A stretch of 64,000 nucleotides of DNA from Streptacidiphilus sp. P02-A3a (GTDB lineage Bacteria > Actinomycetota > Actinomycetes > Streptomycetales > Streptomycetaceae). The stretch is from the NCBI RefSeq assembly GCF_014084105.1, contig NZ_CP048289.1, positions 5,341,922 through 5,405,921 on the forward strand. Direction: 5' to 3'. The notes below the pieces were generated by a model. That model was not told the DNA's origin and did not search any database. It saw nothing but the letters and a program-made list of their open reading frames with translations. Below are positions 33,713 through 41,787 of this stretch, one piece after another. Both the position numbers and the translations under genes were made by a program. Position 1 is the first letter of the stretch, and every line of letters begins with the position of its first letter.

Positions 33713-34879
33713 TCAGCTCGGGTCCCAGCGCCGCGGGTTGTGCACGAACGCGGGACCCCGCTCCGGGCCGCCGGGCGGGTCGTAGTAGCGGTGGAAGACC
33801 GGGGTGGCCGAGGCGGAGATCGGCGGGACGATCCAGCTCCAGTCGGCGGCGACCGAGCGGCCGTGCCGGTTCTCGCGCTCGATGTGGTTCAGGAACCGCG
33901 CCGACTCGGTGTGGTGGTCGGCCATGGTCACCCCGGCCCGCTGGTAGGAGTGCAGGACGGCCAGGTTGAGCTCGACCAGGGCGCGGTCCTTCCACAGCGT
34001 CCGGTCGTCGCCGGTGTCGAGTTGGAACAGCTCGGCGACGGCGGGCAGCAGGTCGTACCGGTCGGTGTCGCCCAGGTTGCGGGCGCCGATCTCGGTGCCC
34101 AGGTACCAGCCGTTGAACGGCGCGGTGGGGTAGCTCACGCCGCCGATCTCCAGCGACATGTCGCAGATCGCGGGCACCGCGTACCAGCGCAGGCCGAGTG
34201 CGGCGAAGCGGGGCTGGTGCGGATGGGTCAGCGGTATCTCCAGCACCGCCTGCTCCGGCAGTTCGTGGAACCGGGGTTTGCGGCCGGGTGCGGTCTGGGT
34301 CAGCAGCGGCAGCACGTCGAAGTCCTTGTCCCCGCCCTTCCAGCCCAGTTCCCGGGCCAGCGCCGTGCGTTGGCGGCTGCGCGGGTCGTCGGCGTAGCGG
34401 ATCAGCTGCTCGTTCAGCAGCCGGGTGGTCCGCCGGTCCGGCCGGTCCGGCGCGAACACGCTGATCAGCGGGCGGATCCGGCCGCCGTTGGTGGCCAGCC
34501 GCAGATGCTCGACGCACTCCTCGGCGACCTCGTCGGAGGTACGCAGGTGCCGCAGGTCGCGCACGGTCATGCTGTTCCAGTAGAGCCGCCCGATGCAGCG
34601 GGCCGCGTTGCGCCAGGCGACCCGCGCCCCGAAGGTCAGCTCCGGCGCGGTGTGCTGGTACGTACCGGTGGCGCCGATCTCCGCCCGGACCTCCCGCAGC
34701 CGCCGCTCGATCCCGTCCACCCCGGGGTTCTCCCGGGCGAACTGGAGCAGGAAGGCCTGCGCGGCGGACCGGACCGCGTCGGGGGCGGTCTCCCCGGGGA
34801 CCGCTGCCCGGGGGACCGCTGCTCGGGGGACCGCTGCTCGGGAGCGGGCGAAGGCGGTACGCAGTGGAGGGAACTTCAC
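33713..34879 (-). CDS. nos: Bacterial nitric oxide synthase, oxygenase domain
   Basis: 388 residues from GTG at 34879, behind GCGGAAGGACGCTCCC. This is the oxygenase half only; partner reductases supply electrons in bacteria. The heme thiolate is in AWRNAARCIGR (Cys95). Substrate and heme-pocket motifs PFNGWYLGTEIGARNLGDTD, GLRWYAVPAI and WSWIVPPISASATPVFHRYY are intact. It makes nitric oxide from L-arginine. In Streptomyces NO serves nitration (thaxtomin), signalling or oxidative-stress defence; no nitrating P450 is in this window. Residues 14-29 are an AAVPR repeat from a 15-bp DNA repeat, outside the catalytic fold. Confidence 0.95.
   Translation of the reverse strand: MKFPPLRTAFARSRAAVPRAAVPRAAVPGETAPDAVRSAAQAFLLQFARENPGVDGIERRLREVRAEIGATGTYQHTAPELTFGARVAWRNAARCIGRLYWNSMTVRDLRHLRTSDEVAEECVEHLRLATNGGRIRPLISVFAPDRPDRRTTRLLNEQLIRYADDPRSRQRTALARELGWKGGDKDFDVLPLLTQTAPGRKPRFHELPEQAVLEIPLTHPHQPRFAALGLRWYAVPAICDMSLEIGGVSYPTAPFNGWYLGTEIGARNLGDTDRYDLLPAVAELFQLDTGDDRTLWKDRALVELNLAVLHSYQRAGVTMADHHTESARFLNHIERENRHGRSVAADWSWIVPPISASATPVFHRYYDPPGGPERGPAFVHNPRRWDPS
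34796..34840 (-). repeat. Three 15-bp tandem repeats in the nos N-terminus
   Basis: GGGGACCGCTGCYCG occurs three times (34796-34810, 34811-34825, 34826-34840; one base differs in the first). It encodes the AAVPRAAVPRAAVP stretch and is likely unstable in copy number. Confidence 0.85.
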
Positions 34880-35104
34880 GGGAGCGTCCTTCCGCTGGGG
34901 CGGGCGTGCTGGTGGGAACCCCGGGCCCGGCGGCGGCAGCCGGACCGGGCAGGATTCGCCGACCGTACCCCCGAAGCCGACGGCCTCATCGCAGAAACGT
35001 CTTTCCGAAGCGGCGGGGTGCAACTGCGGTGCAACTGCGGTCAGATTCCGGCGGATTCGTACAGCGAGGGCGCAGCTGGGCTGATCATCCGATCAGGCCC
35101 GGCC

Positions 35105-37120
35105 TCAGTTGTCCGCCGCCTCCTGCGTCAGCGGGCGGACCTGCTGTCCGGTGTCCAGCCGGGCACCGAGGACCGCACCGGCACGCGGCGTGACGGCCAG
35201 CGTCAGGGTGTGCCCCGGGGTGGCCGCGTCGCCGCTGGGCAGCGTGCCGCCGGTACTGATCCGGGTGACCCGGCGGCTGCCCGCCGCGAGCAGGTACGGA
35301 TGCCCGCCCTGCGGCGACCGCCACCAGGTCCAGCCGAGCACGGACTGCTGGAAGCGGCTGCACGCGCGCCCCTGCGGCTGGACGGCGGTGGTCAGCCCCG
35401 GAGCGCCGACGGCCGCGGGCGGCAGGAACAGGGTGGCGGCCGAGCCGGTGCCGTCCCAGTGGTCGGCCCGGGTGCAGACCCAGTCGGCCGCGCCCTGGTG
35501 CTCCGGCAGCGGCTGCTGGGCGAACTGCCAGGCGTTGACCTGCTTGACGTCCTGCCCGCGCAGCGCGGGCAGGGTGCAGACCAGCCGGGCCCAGGTGAGC
35601 AGCGCGTCCGGACCGGTCGCCTCCCGCGGCGACTCGGCCGGTCCGCGCTGCGGCGGCGGGGTGTAGGTCAGGTGCGCGGCGGTGATCCCGCCGAGGTCGG
35701 TGAGCAGGAAGGCGTGGTGTTCGGCGACCACCGGGGACGACCGCAGTTGCAGCACCGGCCAGCTCCCGCAGCCGCTCGCGGGCGGCGCGGGCAGCGCCGG
35801 GGTGACCCCCTCGGCGGCGCTGACGCCCCGGGCCGGGGTGTTCGGCGCGCGCAGGTCGCGCAGTTGCGCGGTGGCCACCCACGGGGCGAGCAGGAAGCGG
35901 TCGCCCGCCGGTCCCGAGCGCAGCAGCACCGCACCGGCCGAGGTCACGTCCGAGTCGTCGCTGCGGGACAGCTCCAGCCGTACCGGATCGGACGCGTCCG
36001 GATGGTCCGGACGGGTGTAGCGGGCCAGCCTGGTGCCGTCGTCGAACAGGACCACGGCCGCGCCGTCCAGGTGCCCGGCCCACAGCAGCCGCGGCGGGAC
36101 CCCCGGGGCCGCGGCGGCGGCGCCGGGGTCGGCGGTCAGCAGCACCGAGCCGTCGCGGGCCGGCGCCGTCCAGGCGGCCAGGGCCGCGGTGAGCAGCGCG
36201 CGGTCCCCGGTGGCGTCACCCCGGGCGGCCCAGGCGGTGAAGTCCAGCCGGGCGGTGTCCTGCCAGGCGTCGGCCGGGACCCGGACCAGGTCGGCCGCGG
36301 TCACCGTGCCGGTCGCCTCGACGTCGGCACCGGCCGGTACGCCGGGTGACCCACCGGGGACGGTCAGTGCGAGGGCCGCGACCAGGGCGGCCGCGGCGGT
36401 CCCCGCCGCCGTCCGCAGCCGCCGTCGGCGGCGCAGCAGGTCGGTCGGCCGGGCCTGCACCGTGGCCGAATCGAAGCGGGCGCCGTTCGGCGCGTCCGCC
36501 GGGTGGGCGGCGAGCAGCACCGCGGCCGTGCCCAGGGCGGCCTCCGGATCGCGTACCCCGGCCGCACGCAGCAGCGGCGCGGCGGCGGCCGGGCTCAGCC
36601 GCTCCAGCGCCAGCAGCGCGTACGCGGCCCGTTCGGGCGCGGTGGTCCCGGCGAGCGCGCGGTCCAGGGCGAGCTCGCCGGCCCCGCCGCTGAGGGTGAA
36701 CAGCCGCAGGCCCCAGACGTACGGGGGCGGCGGCAGCCGTCGCGGCCGGGCCCGCAGCCCCGCTGCCAGCACGCGCTGCCGCAGTCGGCGGTAGACCGGG
36801 TCGGCCCCGGCGAAGCGGACCGGCTCGTCCACCGGCTCCCGGGGCGGCGGGGGCGCGGGGTGGCTCTCCGCCCGGGGCCGCAGCCCGGGCAGGCCCCCGG
36901 GCAGGGACCGCTGGACCAGGGCGTGGGCGGCGAGGACCCGGCGGTGCCGGTTGGCGGTGGCCGGGAGCAGCGCGTAGGCCAGCCGCACCAGCCTGCCGTA
37001 GTGCAGCACCAGCACGGACTCCGCCTCGGCCACCGGCCGGGCCGGTCGCCGGGCCCCGCCCGGGGCGGCGGCGCCGGGCCCGGCGACCGCGCCGGACACC
37101 GGAGGGGTCTCACGGACCAT
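35105..37120 (-). CDS. Large single-pass membrane protein with sigma-like N-terminus
   Basis: 671 residues from ATG at 37120, behind GAGGAGATCCTGACAG. Residues 35-215 resemble an ECF sigma-factor-like helical region (LVLHYGRLVRLAYALLPATA, ERAAYALLALERLSPAAAAPLL). One transmembrane helix follows at about 238-255 (TAAGTAAAALVAALALTV), then a large beta-rich extracellular part of about 400 residues with several cysteines (SGCGSWPV, LVCTLPAL, DWVCTRAD, RACSRFQ). I recognise the layout from uncharacterised Streptomyces proteins but not a function. It could couple an outside sensor to inside transcription-like machinery, as a guess. Confidence 0.78.
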   Translation of the reverse strand: MVRETPPVSGAVAGPGAAAPGGARRPARPVAEAESVLVLHYGRLVRLAYALLPATANRHRRVLAAHALVQRSLPGGLPGLRPRAESHPAPPPPREPVDEPVRFAGADPVYRRLRQRVLAAGLRARPRRLPPPPYVWGLRLFTLSGGAGELALDRALAGTTAPERAAYALLALERLSPAAAAPLLRAAGVRDPEAALGTAAVLLAAHPADAPNGARFDSATVQARPTDLLRRRRRLRTAAGTAAAALVAALALTVPGGSPGVPAGADVEATGTVTAADLVRVPADAWQDTARLDFTAWAARGDATGDRALLTAALAAWTAPARDGSVLLTADPGAAAAAPGVPPRLLWAGHLDGAAVVLFDDGTRLARYTRPDHPDASDPVRLELSRSDDSDVTSAGAVLLRSGPAGDRFLLAPWVATAQLRDLRAPNTPARGVSAAEGVTPALPAPPASGCGSWPVLQLRSSPVVAEHHAFLLTDLGGITAAHLTYTPPPQRGPAESPREATGPDALLTWARLVCTLPALRGQDVKQVNAWQFAQQPLPEHQGAADWVCTRADHWDGTGSAATLFLPPAAVGAPGLTTAVQPQGRACSRFQQSVLGWTWWRSPQGGHPYLLAAGSRRVTRISTGGTLPSGDAATPGHTLTLAVTPRAGAVLGARLDTGQQVRPLTQEAADN

Positions 37121-37340
37121 CTGTCAGGATCTCCTCGTCGGCCTGCTGGCAGCGCCGCACCGGGAACAGCGGAATCGGCGGTGCCGCGTTCTGCCCAACG
37201 AGTGAATGGTCCGATGGTTACCCTGTCCGATCAGCGACGGTCCGACCAGCCGCCGCACCGGCGCGGGCGACCGCCGGGCCGGAGCACGCCGAGAGCCGTC
37301 CCCCGCAGGCGCTGTGCCTGCCGGGGACGGCTCACGGACT

Positions 37341-37562
37341 TCAAAGACCGGTCATCCTGGTGTAAGGACTCGCGATCCGCTGCTGCATCGCGCCGAAGTC
37401 GACGATGACAGCGATACCTTCCTCGACCGCGGTGACCCGGCCGAGGCCGTACGTATCATGTGTGACCCGATCCCCCACGGCGAACCGTTGGCATGGCGGG
37501 GCGACCGCCTCCTTGAATGGACTGGTGGGCAGAACGCGCTTGGTAACTCCCGGCTTCGTCAT
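37341..37562 (-). CDS. Small protein with a UvrD/PcrA-C-terminal-like Tudor fold
   Basis: 73 residues from ATG at 37562 (MTKPGVTKRVLPTSPF); an earlier GTG at 37601 sits too close to AGGAG. The core FAVGDRVTHDTYGLGRVTAV then IAVIVDFGAMQQRIASPY closely resembles the small barrel at the end of PcrA/UvrD helicases and of CarD-like proteins, which contacts RNA polymerase. Such stand-alone copies are common in Streptomyces. A role in binding RNA polymerase or nucleic acid is inference. Confidence 0.68.
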   Translation of the reverse strand: MTKPGVTKRVLPTSPFKEAVAPPCQRFAVGDRVTHDTYGLGRVTAVEEGIAVIVDFGAMQQRIASPYTRMTGL

Positions 37563-37782
37563 TAGCACCAGTATGCGCCGCCCGACGGTTGCCGCCTGCA
37601 CCTCCTGGGTAACGGTCTGGACCGCTGTCCGCCGCGCGGGCGGCCGGGACCTGGAAATTTGTCTGCTTTGTCACCTCCTGGCGGCCTCTTCGTCGCCTGC
37701 CGGCGACCCCGGAGACACCTCGGCGGGCGGGTCCACCCGGGTTGACCAGGACCGGAGCCGGACACGCCGCGGGATCCGGCCG

Positions 37783-38226
37783 GACCGCCAGGGCGACCGT
37801 GCCCACCGGGCGGATCCGCAGCGCTGGGACGCGGTCGACCTGGACCGGTTCCAGGGGCTGTACCTGCCCGGCGGCCACCGGGCCCGGGGGATGCGCCGGT
37901 ACCTGGAGAGCGCCTTCCGGCGCGACCTGCCGGTGGCCGCCATCTGCCACGGCGTGCTGCTGGCCGCCCGCAGCACCGATCCGGCCACCGGCCGCTCCGT
38001 CCTGCACGGGCGCCGGACCACCGCGCCGACCTGGAGCCTGGAGCGGCCGGCCTGGCGCGTCGCCCGGCGCGGCCGGTTCTGGGACCGGGACTACTACCGC
38101 ACCTACCTGGAGGCCCCGGGGCAGCCGGAGGGCTACCTGTCCGTCCAACGGGAGGTGACCCGGAAGCGTGGTGCAGGTGCGGGGTGCACCCCGCACCACC
38201 CCCGACCGGGTTGCCTGCGCCAGTGA
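37783..38226 (+). pseudogene. Remnant of a DJ-1/PfpI family protein
   Basis: The frame carries the middle of a DJ-1/PfpI (class I glutamine amidotransferase-like) protein: FQGLYLPGGHRARGMRRYL, VAAICHGVLLAARS with the nucleophile Cys, and GRSVLHGRRTTAP. The N-terminal Rossmann half is absent: upstream sequence in this frame is not homologous and has no ribosome site. The segment after the elbow is shortened, and the ending is unlike the family. It looks like a decayed gene. A short unrelated start within the same frame cannot be excluded. Confidence 0.55.
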
Positions 38227-38297
38227 TCCACGCGGTGATCCACGGAAGACTCGTCCCGGGCGAACAGCTCGCCCGAGGACGATCCAGGGGGACTCCC

Positions 38298-39527
38298 ATG
38301 CCGCACACCTCACTTCCGCCTCGCCGCCCGGTCCGGCTGCGCACCCTGGTCGCGCTGACCGCCGGGTCGCTGGCGCTGACCGGCGTGCTGCCCGCGGTCG
38401 CCCTCGCCGAGGGGCGCGCGAGGGTGACGCAGTCCGCCGCCGACCGGCTGCCCCCGGTGGACCCGACCGCCCTGCGGCAGGCGATCAGCGGGCTGCCGAA
38501 CCAGCGGGTGGTCAGCGCGGTCATCAACATCACCGGCTCGGCGGGCAGTTGGCGGGGCGCCTCGGGCTCGGCCGACCTGGCCACCGGACAACCGGCGTCC
38601 GCTGAAGCGCGGTTCCGGATCGGCAGCGTCACCAAGGTCTTCACCGCCGCCGTGGTCCTGCAACTGGTCGCCGAGCACCGGGTGACGCTGGACCGGACCA
38701 TCCAGCACTACCTGCCCGGTGTGCTGCCGGGCGGCATTCCGCCGATCACCGTCGCCGAACTGCTCGACCACACCAGCGGCCTGCCCGGCGCCACCGCCGG
38801 CGACGGCGAGGGCGATCCCGCGCTGTTCGTCGCCGACCGCTTCGAACACCCCACGCCCGCACAGATGGTGGCGTCCATCGACGGTCAGCCGATGAGCTTC
38901 GCCCCGGGCACCGAGCAGCAGTACAACGGCGTGAACTACTACCTGCTCGGGATGCTCGTCGAGAAGGTGACCGGACACTCCTACGCCGACGAGGTCACCG
39001 AGCGCGTCCTGCGTCCGCTGCGCCTGCGCGACACCAGCGTCCCGGCCCCGACCGACTACCGGATCCAGGGGCCGCACCTGGACGGATATCTGAGTATCAG
39101 TCAGAATAGCACCGCGGCACCGGTGGACGTCACCGAGCAGAGCCCGTACCCGTGGGCCGAGGGCGGCATGATCTCGTCCGCCGGGGATCTCAACACGCTG
39201 ATGACCGCTCTGCTGGACGGCCGCCTGCTGCCGGCGGCCGAACGGCGGGACCTGATGACCGTCCCCGACGTGCCCTACCTGGGCACCGACCAGTGCCAGG
39301 TGAACGACCCCGGGCAGGCCTGCTTCGGCATGGGCCTGGAGCGGGCGACCATCGACGGGGTGACCCTCTGGGGCAAGACCGGCTCCCGCCCGGGCTACAC
39401 CGACGGCACCTTCGCCACCGCCGACCTGCAGCGCGTGCTGACCTACGGCTTCACCCCGACCGACGAGAACGCCACCTACAACAGCCTCATCCTCGCCATC
39501 GCCGACGCCGCCCTGGCCAGGCCCTGA
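38298..39527 (+). CDS. Secreted serine hydrolase, beta-lactamase/DD-peptidase fold
   Basis: 409 residues from ATG at 38298, behind CCAGGGGGACTCCC. Signal peptide to about residue 37 (LRTLVALTAGSLALTGVLP...ALA). Class C-type active site: SVTK (Ser110, Lys113), the YxN-like motif EQQYNGVNYY, and the third motif WGKTGSRPGY. HTSGLPG and GGMISSAGDLNTLM are typical of D-alanyl-D-alanine carboxypeptidase/esterase members of the family. It acts outside the membrane on wall peptides or esters; true beta-lactam resistance is not implied. Transcribed alone, convergent with the next gene. Confidence 0.92.
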   Translation: MPHTSLPPRRPVRLRTLVALTAGSLALTGVLPAVALAEGRARVTQSAADRLPPVDPTALRQAISGLPNQRVVSAVINITGSAGSWRGASGSADLATGQPASAEARFRIGSVTKVFTAAVVLQLVAEHRVTLDRTIQHYLPGVLPGGIPPITVAELLDHTSGLPGATAGDGEGDPALFVADRFEHPTPAQMVASIDGQPMSFAPGTEQQYNGVNYYLLGMLVEKVTGHSYADEVTERVLRPLRLRDTSVPAPTDYRIQGPHLDGYLSISQNSTAAPVDVTEQSPYPWAEGGMISSAGDLNTLMTALLDGRLLPAAERRDLMTVPDVPYLGTDQCQVNDPGQACFGMGLERATIDGVTLWGKTGSRPGYTDGTFATADLQRVLTYGFTPTDENATYNSLILAIADAALARP

Positions 39528-39540
39528 CGACGGGTCGCCC

Positions 39541-40860
39541 TCAGCGGTACCGGATGAGGTGAACGGCGAGTACCCCCTCGGTGTCGAGTTCGGCCGGCCC
39601 CTCCCGCATCGGGTCCAGCAGGACCAGGCCCAACTCGGTCTGGGCGGCGGTCAGCAGGCGGCCCACGGTCTCCCGGCCGCGGCGGTCCCGCCGACGCAGC
39701 CAGACCAGGGACCTCACGCCGACCGGGGTCCGGGCCAGCAGGCTCAGCGCGCTGGGCCAGTCGCCGAACACCGCGCTGTCCAGGACCGGCCCGAGGGTGC
39801 TCAGGGTCGGCTGGAACCACGCCGCCTCCCCCGGCGCCGGGGGCGGCTCCAGCCCCGCGGTTCCGGGAGTCCCACCCGCGCACCACCGTTGCAGCCAGCC
39901 CCACGGATCGGTGTTCGGCAGCCCGAAGGGCGCGCCGTCGTCCTTGGGCACCACCACGGCGCAGTCCAGCATCCCCTGCCACCAGTCACCACCGGCCAGC
40001 AGCGCGCGGCTGTTGCAGGCGAACAGCCAGCCCCGGCCGAGGTCGTCCTCGACGCCGGGCGCGACCAGGGCCGCCTGCCCCCGGTACGCCTCGTGCAGCC
40101 AACCACCGGCCTTGCGCACGGCCGCGGCGAGATCGGGGGCGGGTAGGCGCCACTCGGGGACGGGCCGGGCCGGGGGCGTCACGCCCCGTGGGCGATGGAA
40201 GCGGGCGAGGGTGAGCTTACGGATCCCGGCGGCGTCCAGCCGGGCCAGTCCACCCGTCTGGCCGTCCAGCAGCAGCACCCGGTTCCCGTCGTTGAGGGCG
40301 TAGAGCAGGTGCCCGGTGGCCTCCTGCCCGCCCAGTTCCCGGCGCACCCAGAGCACCCCCCGGGTGTCGGCGCCGCCCGCGTCGACCTTGGCGATCACCT
40401 CGTTCCAGTCGGCGCAGACGGCGATGTCCGCCCCGGTGAAGTGGCGGCGCAGCAGACGGCCCCACCAACCGGGAGCCTCGTGCGCGGGCTGCCACGGCAG
40501 GGCCGTCGCCTGTCCACCGTTGAGCGTGGCGTCCACGGACACCACGCAACCGCGCGCGTTGGCCCGCGCGCTCCACCGCTCGCGGACCCGCGGCCGGGGG
40601 TCCGCCGCCAGGTCGCCGACGTCACCCCAGGGGTCGGCGTTCGCCGGATGGAACGGCGGGGCGCCGTCCTTGGGGACGATCAGTGAGGCGTTGAGCATCG
40701 CGGTGCTCGGATAGCCGGGCTGCGGCAGCACCCGGACGCCGAACCACCAGGCCTGCCCGGTCTCCGCCACCGGCTGGTCGGACGCGAGCTCCGCCACCCG
40801 ACCGTACATGCCACGCAGCCACTCCCGCGCCCGGCGCGTGGGGTCGAGCGACGCGCTCAA
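39541..40860 (-). CDS. Internally duplicated YrhB plus papain-fold-toxin-like protein
   Basis: 439 residues from TTG at 40860 behind GAGGGGGCAGCCG; starts at 40911 or 40809 are possible. Residues 35-85 resemble a YrhB-type domain (AWWFGVRVLPQPG, LIVPKDGAPP, NADPWGD). Residues 95-225 resemble the papain-fold toxin/glutamine deamidase domain: GCVVSVDATLNGG (Cys105), ATGHLLYALN (His184), VLLLDGQTG (Asp199). Residues 275-325 and 345-439 repeat both parts (GWLFACNSR, VVVPKDDGAP, NTDPWGW; then GVRSLVWLRR, TVGRLLTAA, LVLLDPMRE). In the second copy the Cys is gone and His is Arg401, so only the first can be catalytic. No signal peptide. Confidence 0.75.
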   Translation of the reverse strand: MSASLDPTRRAREWLRGMYGRVAELASDQPVAETGQAWWFGVRVLPQPGYPSTAMLNASLIVPKDGAPPFHPANADPWGDVGDLAADPRPRVRERWSARANARGCVVSVDATLNGGQATALPWQPAHEAPGWWGRLLRRHFTGADIAVCADWNEVIAKVDAGGADTRGVLWVRRELGGQEATGHLLYALNDGNRVLLLDGQTGGLARLDAAGIRKLTLARFHRPRGVTPPARPVPEWRLPAPDLAAAVRKAGGWLHEAYRGQAALVAPGVEDDLGRGWLFACNSRALLAGGDWWQGMLDCAVVVPKDDGAPFGLPNTDPWGWLQRWCAGGTPGTAGLEPPPAPGEAAWFQPTLSTLGPVLDSAVFGDWPSALSLLARTPVGVRSLVWLRRRDRRGRETVGRLLTAAQTELGLVLLDPMREGPAELDTEGVLAVHLIRYR

Positions 40861-40912
40861 CGGCTGCCCCCTCGGCTCGGAAACTGACCGCGACGTGTAC
40901 TGGACCCCCAAC

Positions 40913-41440
40913 CTACTCGCTTCGTCCGTGCACGGAGCCCAGTTCGGTGAGGAGGGTGGGGTTGACGATGCGGAGGACGGCGGCGGTGTCCTCGTACGGG
41001 ACGGCCGGCCACAGGACGGTACGGGCCTGGGCGTACTTGGCGGCGAGGCGCTCGGCGGTGTCCGGGGGCAGCTGGGCGGTCCGCGACGGGTCGCTGTTGT
41101 CGGCGTTGTCGGAGATCTTGAGGAGGCAGGCCGCGTAGTGCTCGGCGGCCGAGCGGAGCATGTCCCGGTAGGGCACGCCCGGGCGGTTGGTCACCCGCTG
41201 GACGATGTCGACGACCGTCGGCGGCACCCCCGCGGCCAGCAGCGCGGGCGCGGTGGTGCCGGTGTCCTCCAGCACGTCGTGCAGCAGTCCGGCCATCTGC
41301 AGGCCCGCACCGAAGGGGGCGAGGCCGCGGGCGACGGCGCGGACGTGCTCGACGTAGGGGACGCCGATCCGGTCGACCTGCCCGGCGTGGGCTTCGGCGG
41401 CCAGGGCGTCGACGTCGGCGAGGGTGAGCGTGCGCGGCAT
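40913..41440 (-). CDS. HD-domain hydrolase, small SpoT/MESH1-like
   Basis: 175 residues from ATG at 41440, behind CGGAGGAAGGACCGCACC. The helical core AAEAHAGQVDRIGVPYVEHV, AGLLHDVLEDTG (HD metal motif) and LLKISDNADNSD match the hydrolase half of RelA/SpoT proteins and small alarmone hydrolases (H..HD..D metal-binding set). It may degrade (p)ppGpp or a related nucleotide; many members of this group are untested. It lies upstream of the duplicated toxin-like gene on the same strand with a 52-base gap, so cotranscription is possible. Confidence 0.85.
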   Translation of the reverse strand: MPRTLTLADVDALAAEAHAGQVDRIGVPYVEHVRAVARGLAPFGAGLQMAGLLHDVLEDTGTTAPALLAAGVPPTVVDIVQRVTNRPGVPYRDMLRSAAEHYAACLLKISDNADNSDPSRTAQLPPDTAERLAAKYAQARTVLWPAVPYEDTAAVLRIVNPTLLTELGSVHGRSE

Positions 41441-41787
41441 GGTGCGGTCCTTCCTCCGGGACGTCGATCACCCTACCCGTTCGATATGACGGGCTGTTAC
41501 GAATTCCCGCGGATATCCCCCTGAATTCACCGGCGGCCGGTGGATTCCGGTGGGACCGAAAGGTCCAGTCTGTCCGGAGTATCAGTCATCATGCCGTCTT
41601 TCGCCGGTTATTCTGGGACTTCCGTCCTATTGTTGCGAACTGGGAAATAGGGCAGCCTTTCCGCCATGAGTGCAGCCTGAACCCGCGTGACCGGAGCCCG
41701 GCCCCGAGCGAGTGTCCTCGCGGCGCCACGGCCGCTCCGTCCCGCCCACCGTCGAGGACCCGCCCTCAGCGCCGAGGCCCCTCACCG
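41441..41787. other. Promoter region of the lipid-tailoring operon
   Basis: 347 bases, noticeably less GC-rich than its surroundings, between the divergent HD hydrolase and the acyl-AMP ligase. No ORF is supported. It should hold the operon promoter, but I could not pick a confident -10/-35 pair. GAATTC occurs twice, 25 bases apart, with no obvious meaning. Confidence 0.45.
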
